From positions 1,673,001 through 1,737,000 of the forward strand of contig CP011489.1 of NCBI GenBank assembly GCA_001023575.1: 64,000 bases of DNA, read 5' to 3'. Positions 61,235 through 64,000 of the stretch are shown piece by piece (the stretch's first letter is position 1; each line of letters opens with the position of its first letter). The position numbers and the translations under genes are program-made. Under the pieces are notes generated by a model. The model ran no database searches. It was not told the DNA's origin and saw nothing but the letters and a program-made list of their open reading frames with translations. This stretch comes from Actinobacteria bacterium IMCC26256. GTDB taxonomy: Bacteria; Actinomycetota; Acidimicrobiia; IMCC26256.

Positions 61235-61295
61235 AGACCGCATCCAAACCAGCCGAAGCTGACAATATTGACGTCAGCGCCGGCGACATACTCAT
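61199..61295 (+). repeat. Displaced copy of the carboxylase 3' end
   Basis: A 23-bp stretch at 61199-61221, coding near the C-terminus, is repeated exactly at 61273-61295 after a 51-bp spacer. The copy also continues to an in-frame TAA in its own frame and is shifted relative to the gene, so it is not a read-through extension. Confidence 0.92.
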
Positions 61296-61325
61296 CATCA
61301 GCAATTAAACGCCGAGTAAACCTCT

Positions 61326-62696
61326 TTAAGAGCAGGCCTCAACGATTGCCTCGGCGAGGGATGGGTGCACCAGAAGACTCTCAACAATGTCCTGAGTGCG
61401 AAGGCCGTTGGTAACTGCAATGGCGAGCACGCTGATTAACTCCGCGGCATTCGCACCAACAATGGATCCTCCCAAGACAACCCCTGTTACCGGGTCGGAG
61501 ATCACCTTCACGAAGCCGCGTGCATCGCCGGAGATTAGTGCCTTTGCATTACCGGCAAACGGCACCTTGGTGACACGAATCTTGCGCCCGACTGCAAATG
61601 CATCTGCCTCTGCGAGCCCTACATCTGCAATCTCAGGCTCGGTAAAGATTGCTGAGGCGGCCTTGTCGTAATCAAGGTGGCGATGCGCAAGAGCATGTAA
61701 ACCCATTGCGTGCTCAGCAATCTTGCGCCCCTGCATCGCAGCGACACTCGAGAGTGGAAGTTTGCCAGCCAAGTCACCGGCTGCGTAGATGTTGGGCGCA
61801 CTTGAGAGGCAGTTGTGGTCGACAGGCACAGTCCCCCACTCCGTTGCGGTGATCCCGGCCTCGGCGAGACCAAGCCCGTCGGAGTTTGGGATCGATCCGA
61901 TCGCAAGCAGCGCATGAGAGCCTCGAACCTTTCGTCCGTCAGCACACTGCACCTCAATGCCGTCAAAATCTGCATTCTCAATCCGCTGAATTGCCTCGGC
62001 TCGCGCTCCCTTATGTAACTCAACGCCGCGAGATACAAATGACTCCTCGAGTACCGCTGCAACCTCAGGGTCTTTACTCGGCAGTACATGCTGGCGCGAT
62101 ACAACAAGGCTTACCCTCGAACCGAATGCCCTAAACATGTGCGCAAACTCAACACCGGTTACACCAGAGCCGATCACAACTAAGTGCTCGGGGATCACAG
62201 GCGGCGGGTATGCCTGGCGCGTGGTGAGAATCCGATCGCCATCAACCGCAGCCCAATCTGGAATCCTCGGGCATGAACCGGTTGAGAGTAACGCTGCATC
62301 AAAGGTCACGCGCTCCTCGATCCCATCATGGGCAAGGATCGCCTCGTTGGGAGAGACCAACCTTCCAACGCCGCTCAGAATTCGCACACCCTGGCTCTCT
62401 AAGAGTTGTTTTACATCGTCGCTCAGGTGAGTCTGGATCGAGAGATTGCGGACTCGAAGCGCCGCAGGGTCAATCCTCCCAGTGGCCTCGAGCCCCATAC
62501 CCTCAGCACGGTCGAGTGCGGCGAGTTCGCCACCTGTAGCGATCATCGCCTTCGACGGGACGCAGTCCCAGAGATGCGCCGCACCACCGAGCACATCACG
62601 CTCGATGATGGTTACGTCAGCACCTAGCCCAGCTGCAGTACTCGCAGCCGTGTGGCCTGCGGGGCCACCACCGATAACTAGGAAGCGAAGTCTCAT
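61326..62696 (-). CDS. LpdA-like NAD(P)H quinone reductase / dihydrolipoyl dehydrogenase homologue
   Basis: A 456-residue flavoprotein with FAD motif GGGPAGHTAA near 8, NAD motif GSGVTGVEFAH near 173, the ATGDLAG-like AAGDLAGKLPL and the C-terminal HPSLAEAIVEA. The usual redox CxxxxC is not complete: the segment reads GGAAHLWDCVPSK, so the first Cys is Ala. This matches Mycobacterium LpdA (Rv3303c), a quinone reductase rather than lipoamide dehydrogenase. The ATG at 62696 is divergent from the SRPBCC gene. Confidence 0.92.
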   Translation of the reverse strand: MRLRFLVIGGGPAGHTAASTAAGLGADVTIIERDVLGGAAHLWDCVPSKAMIATGGELAALDRAEGMGLEATGRIDPAALRVRNLSIQTHLSDDVKQLLESQGVRILSGVGRLVSPNEAILAHDGIEERVTFDAALLSTGSCPRIPDWAAVDGDRILTTRQAYPPPVIPEHLVVIGSGVTGVEFAHMFRAFGSRVSLVVSRQHVLPSKDPEVAAVLEESFVSRGVELHKGARAEAIQRIENADFDGIEVQCADGRKVRGSHALLAIGSIPNSDGLGLAEAGITATEWGTVPVDHNCLSSAPNIYAAGDLAGKLPLSSVAAMQGRKIAEHAMGLHALAHRHLDYDKAASAIFTEPEIADVGLAEADAFAVGRKIRVTKVPFAGNAKALISGDARGFVKVISDPVTGVVLGGSIVGANAAELISVLAIAVTNGLRTQDIVESLLVHPSLAEAIVEACS

Positions 62697-62766
62697 AATC
62701 TGCAGCGTAGAGTCCCGAGACCTGCTCGTTTCATAGAAAAGGTCTAGTTACCATTAAAATCCGGCC

Positions 62767-63207
62767 ATGAGAATCCACCTATGCACAGTAATTAACTGCA
62801 CCCCCGAGGAGACTTGGGCGGCAGTTGAGGACATTTCGACACATATTGAGTGGATGGCCGATGCCGAGTCGATCACTTTTACCTCCGATCAAACAAGTGG
62901 GGTTGGGGCGCAGTTTGAGTGCCTCACCAAGGTTGGGCCGCTGAAGACTGTTGATGTGATGACTGTGACCGCATGGGAGCCCGGCAAACGTATGGGCATT
63001 GAGCATCGCGGGATGGTTACTGGTGGCGGCGACTTCATGCTGAGCGCCGACGAGCGCGGTCGCACCATCTTCTGCTGGGAAGAGACCCTGCACTTCCCTT
63101 GGTGGATGGCTGGAGTAATCGGAGAGTTCTTCGGACGCCCTGTACTTAAGTATGTATGGCGCGCAAATCTCCGCCGCCTCAAAGCTAGAGCTGAGAGACT
63201 CGCCTAA
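62767..63207 (+). CDS. SRPBCC family protein
   Basis: A 146-residue START-fold protein. INCTPEETWAAVEDISTHIEWM is the N-terminal strand-helix, and WWMAGVIGEFFGRPVLKYVWRANLRRLKARAE is the C-terminal helix, both typical of polyketide cyclase/dehydrase-like lipid carriers. Its ligand is unknown. It is on its own, divergent from the LpdA-like gene by 70 bp. It differs from the SRPBCC protein at 7849 in most positions. Confidence 0.85.
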   Translation: MRIHLCTVINCTPEETWAAVEDISTHIEWMADAESITFTSDQTSGVGAQFECLTKVGPLKTVDVMTVTAWEPGKRMGIEHRGMVTGGGDFMLSADERGRTIFCWEETLHFPWWMAGVIGEFFGRPVLKYVWRANLRRLKARAERLA

Positions 63208-63252
63208 CTCTCGTTACTTCAAGCAGCACGTTGAGCCAGTTCACAAGAGCGC

Positions 63253-64000
63253 CTACCCCGTGCGCTTTAGGTCGGGTGGTGCTCGCCAATCCCACCTCGC
63301 ATCCTCCGTCGCACCAATCTCGCCCGCGCTTGCCTCGATCTTGATGAGCCTGTAACCGTCATGTGTTTTTTGGAGATGATGTCGCTTGCAGAGCCTTACG
63401 AGGTTCTCCAAGCTTGCAGCCCCACCCTCAGCGAAGGGTTTGATGTGATCCATCTCTAGACCAAGCGTTACGTCACAGGTTGGTACTTGGCAGACACGAT
63501 CTCGCTCCTCAACCGCTGTTCGAAGTGGTGCAGGGATGTGCCGGCCCATATGCGCAACCGTCTTGATATCTACCCCATCGACAACAAGAAGCTTTAAGAA
63601 TGCCTCGCCCAAATACTCAGTAGCAGCCGTCACTGGTATTGGCCCAACACCAGCGATCTCACATATCTCGCCGTGTTCGGTATGCCCACGCTTAAGTGCA
63701 TCTATGTCGACACGAATATGCATCACAGCGTTAGGGAGGCTCGATTTTGTGCGACTCTCGCCCGACTTATTATTGGTCGCCTTCCCACAGAGCGCCAAGA
63801 GCGCGTCTGCAGAGTAGGCCTCCGGTCTTTCATGCGCACCACTCTTGCGAGCCACCTTAAATATCTCATCCTGTAGTGGTTTGAGTGCTGCCATTACAAG
63901 CGCACCGTTCGCAACAGTCATGCGAGCTCTTAGATTGAACGAACCATCAATATCTGTCCACGATTTTAAGAAACGCGACTTATGAACCTGTCTGTGGCGT
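63253..64000 (-). CDS. DUF222/HNH endonuclease (13E12-repeat type), N-terminus outside window
   Basis: An HNH nuclease domain lies at the C-terminus: C-Q-V-P-T-C then LEMDHIKPFAEGG and LCKRHHLQKTHDGYR. The frame stays open without stop past the internal ATG at 63921 to the window edge, and the extra 26 codons (DIDGSFNLRARMTV among them) fit the DUF222 domain, so the true start is outside. Such genes are multicopy in actinobacteria and some behave as mobile repeats; function unclear. Confidence 0.85.
   Translation of the reverse strand, partial: RHRQVHKSRFLKSWTDIDGSFNLRARMTVANGALVMAALKPLQDEIFKVARKSGAHERPEAYSADALLALCGKATNNKSGESRTKSSLPNAVMHIRVDIDALKRGHTEHGEICEIAGVGPIPVTAATEYLGEAFLKLLVVDGVDIKTVAHMGRHIPAPLRTAVEERDRVCQVPTCDVTLGLEMDHIKPFAEGGAASLENLVRLCKRHHLQKTHDGYRLIKIEASAGEIGATEDARWDWRAPPDLKRTG

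Overview
The window looks like a chromosomal segment of an actinobacterium (Actinomycetota). The evidence is F420 synthesis genes (CofD, CofE and a FbiB-type nitroreductase), an F420-dependent LLM-class oxidoreductase, a mycothiol-type maleylpyruvate isomerase family protein, DUF3817 and DUF3052 proteins, an LCP protein, frequent GTG/TTG starts and moderate GC content (by eye, not counted). An Acidimicrobiia-like lineage is my guess from gene order; a marker-gene tree would be needed to settle it. I see no rRNA, tRNA, CRISPR array, insertion sequence or phage.

Layout. 1-9.9 kb: a surface acyltransferase, MsrA, a UPF0301 protein, a four-gene overlapping operon (PPK2, two double-hotdog proteins, PlsC-like acyltransferase), and an ABC-2 exporter. 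9.9-12.3 kb: an accessory patch of very small genes (DUF3817, DoxX-like, SnoaL-like, DUF1272, VOC) separated by copies of other genes' 3' ends: two YbaK-domain tails and three DUF3817-type tails. This is the most unusual part of the window. 12.3-18.5 kb: a run of oxidoreductases, a thioesterase and a TetR regulator that looks like a small-molecule or lipid catabolism neighbourhood. 18.5-22.6 kb: HMCES/YedK, DUF3052, an MFS exporter and a 1-Cys peroxiredoxin.

22.6-33.4 kb (mostly minus strand): a conserved core of LytM-type hydrolase, FtsX, FtsE, RF2, SecA, a FlgM-like protein and ComF, then AhcY, PGI/PMI and Trm112. The order comF-flgM-secA-prfB-ftsE-ftsX matches the ancestral order known from Bacillus, although no flagellar genes are seen here. 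33.5-46.7 kb: phosphomannomutase, a giant membrane protein carrying a perfect 171-bp internal duplication, a zinc-ribbon protein, a CPBP protease, FtsH behind a large palindrome, and the thioredoxin/DUF5719/GT2 membrane operon.

46.8-49.8 kb: a small repeat-containing protein, then cofD-cofE-nitroreductase for F420. 49.8-56.4 kb: a minus-strand envelope polysaccharide operon (UDP-glucose dehydrogenase, UDP-xylose synthase type epimerase, rhamnosyltransferase-like GT2, His-rich exported protein, sugar nucleotidyltransferase) next to an LCP ligase. 56.5-64 kb: PabB/PabC for folate, BirA beside a biotin carboxylase/BCCP fusion, an LpdA-like flavoprotein, an SRPBCC protein and a truncated DUF222-HNH gene at the edge.

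A recurring theme is short duplications at or just after stop codons: DUF3817, TetR, the 46.8-kb protein, LCP, PabB and the biotin carboxylase, with related in-frame repeats near the ends of FtsH and the large GT2 protein.
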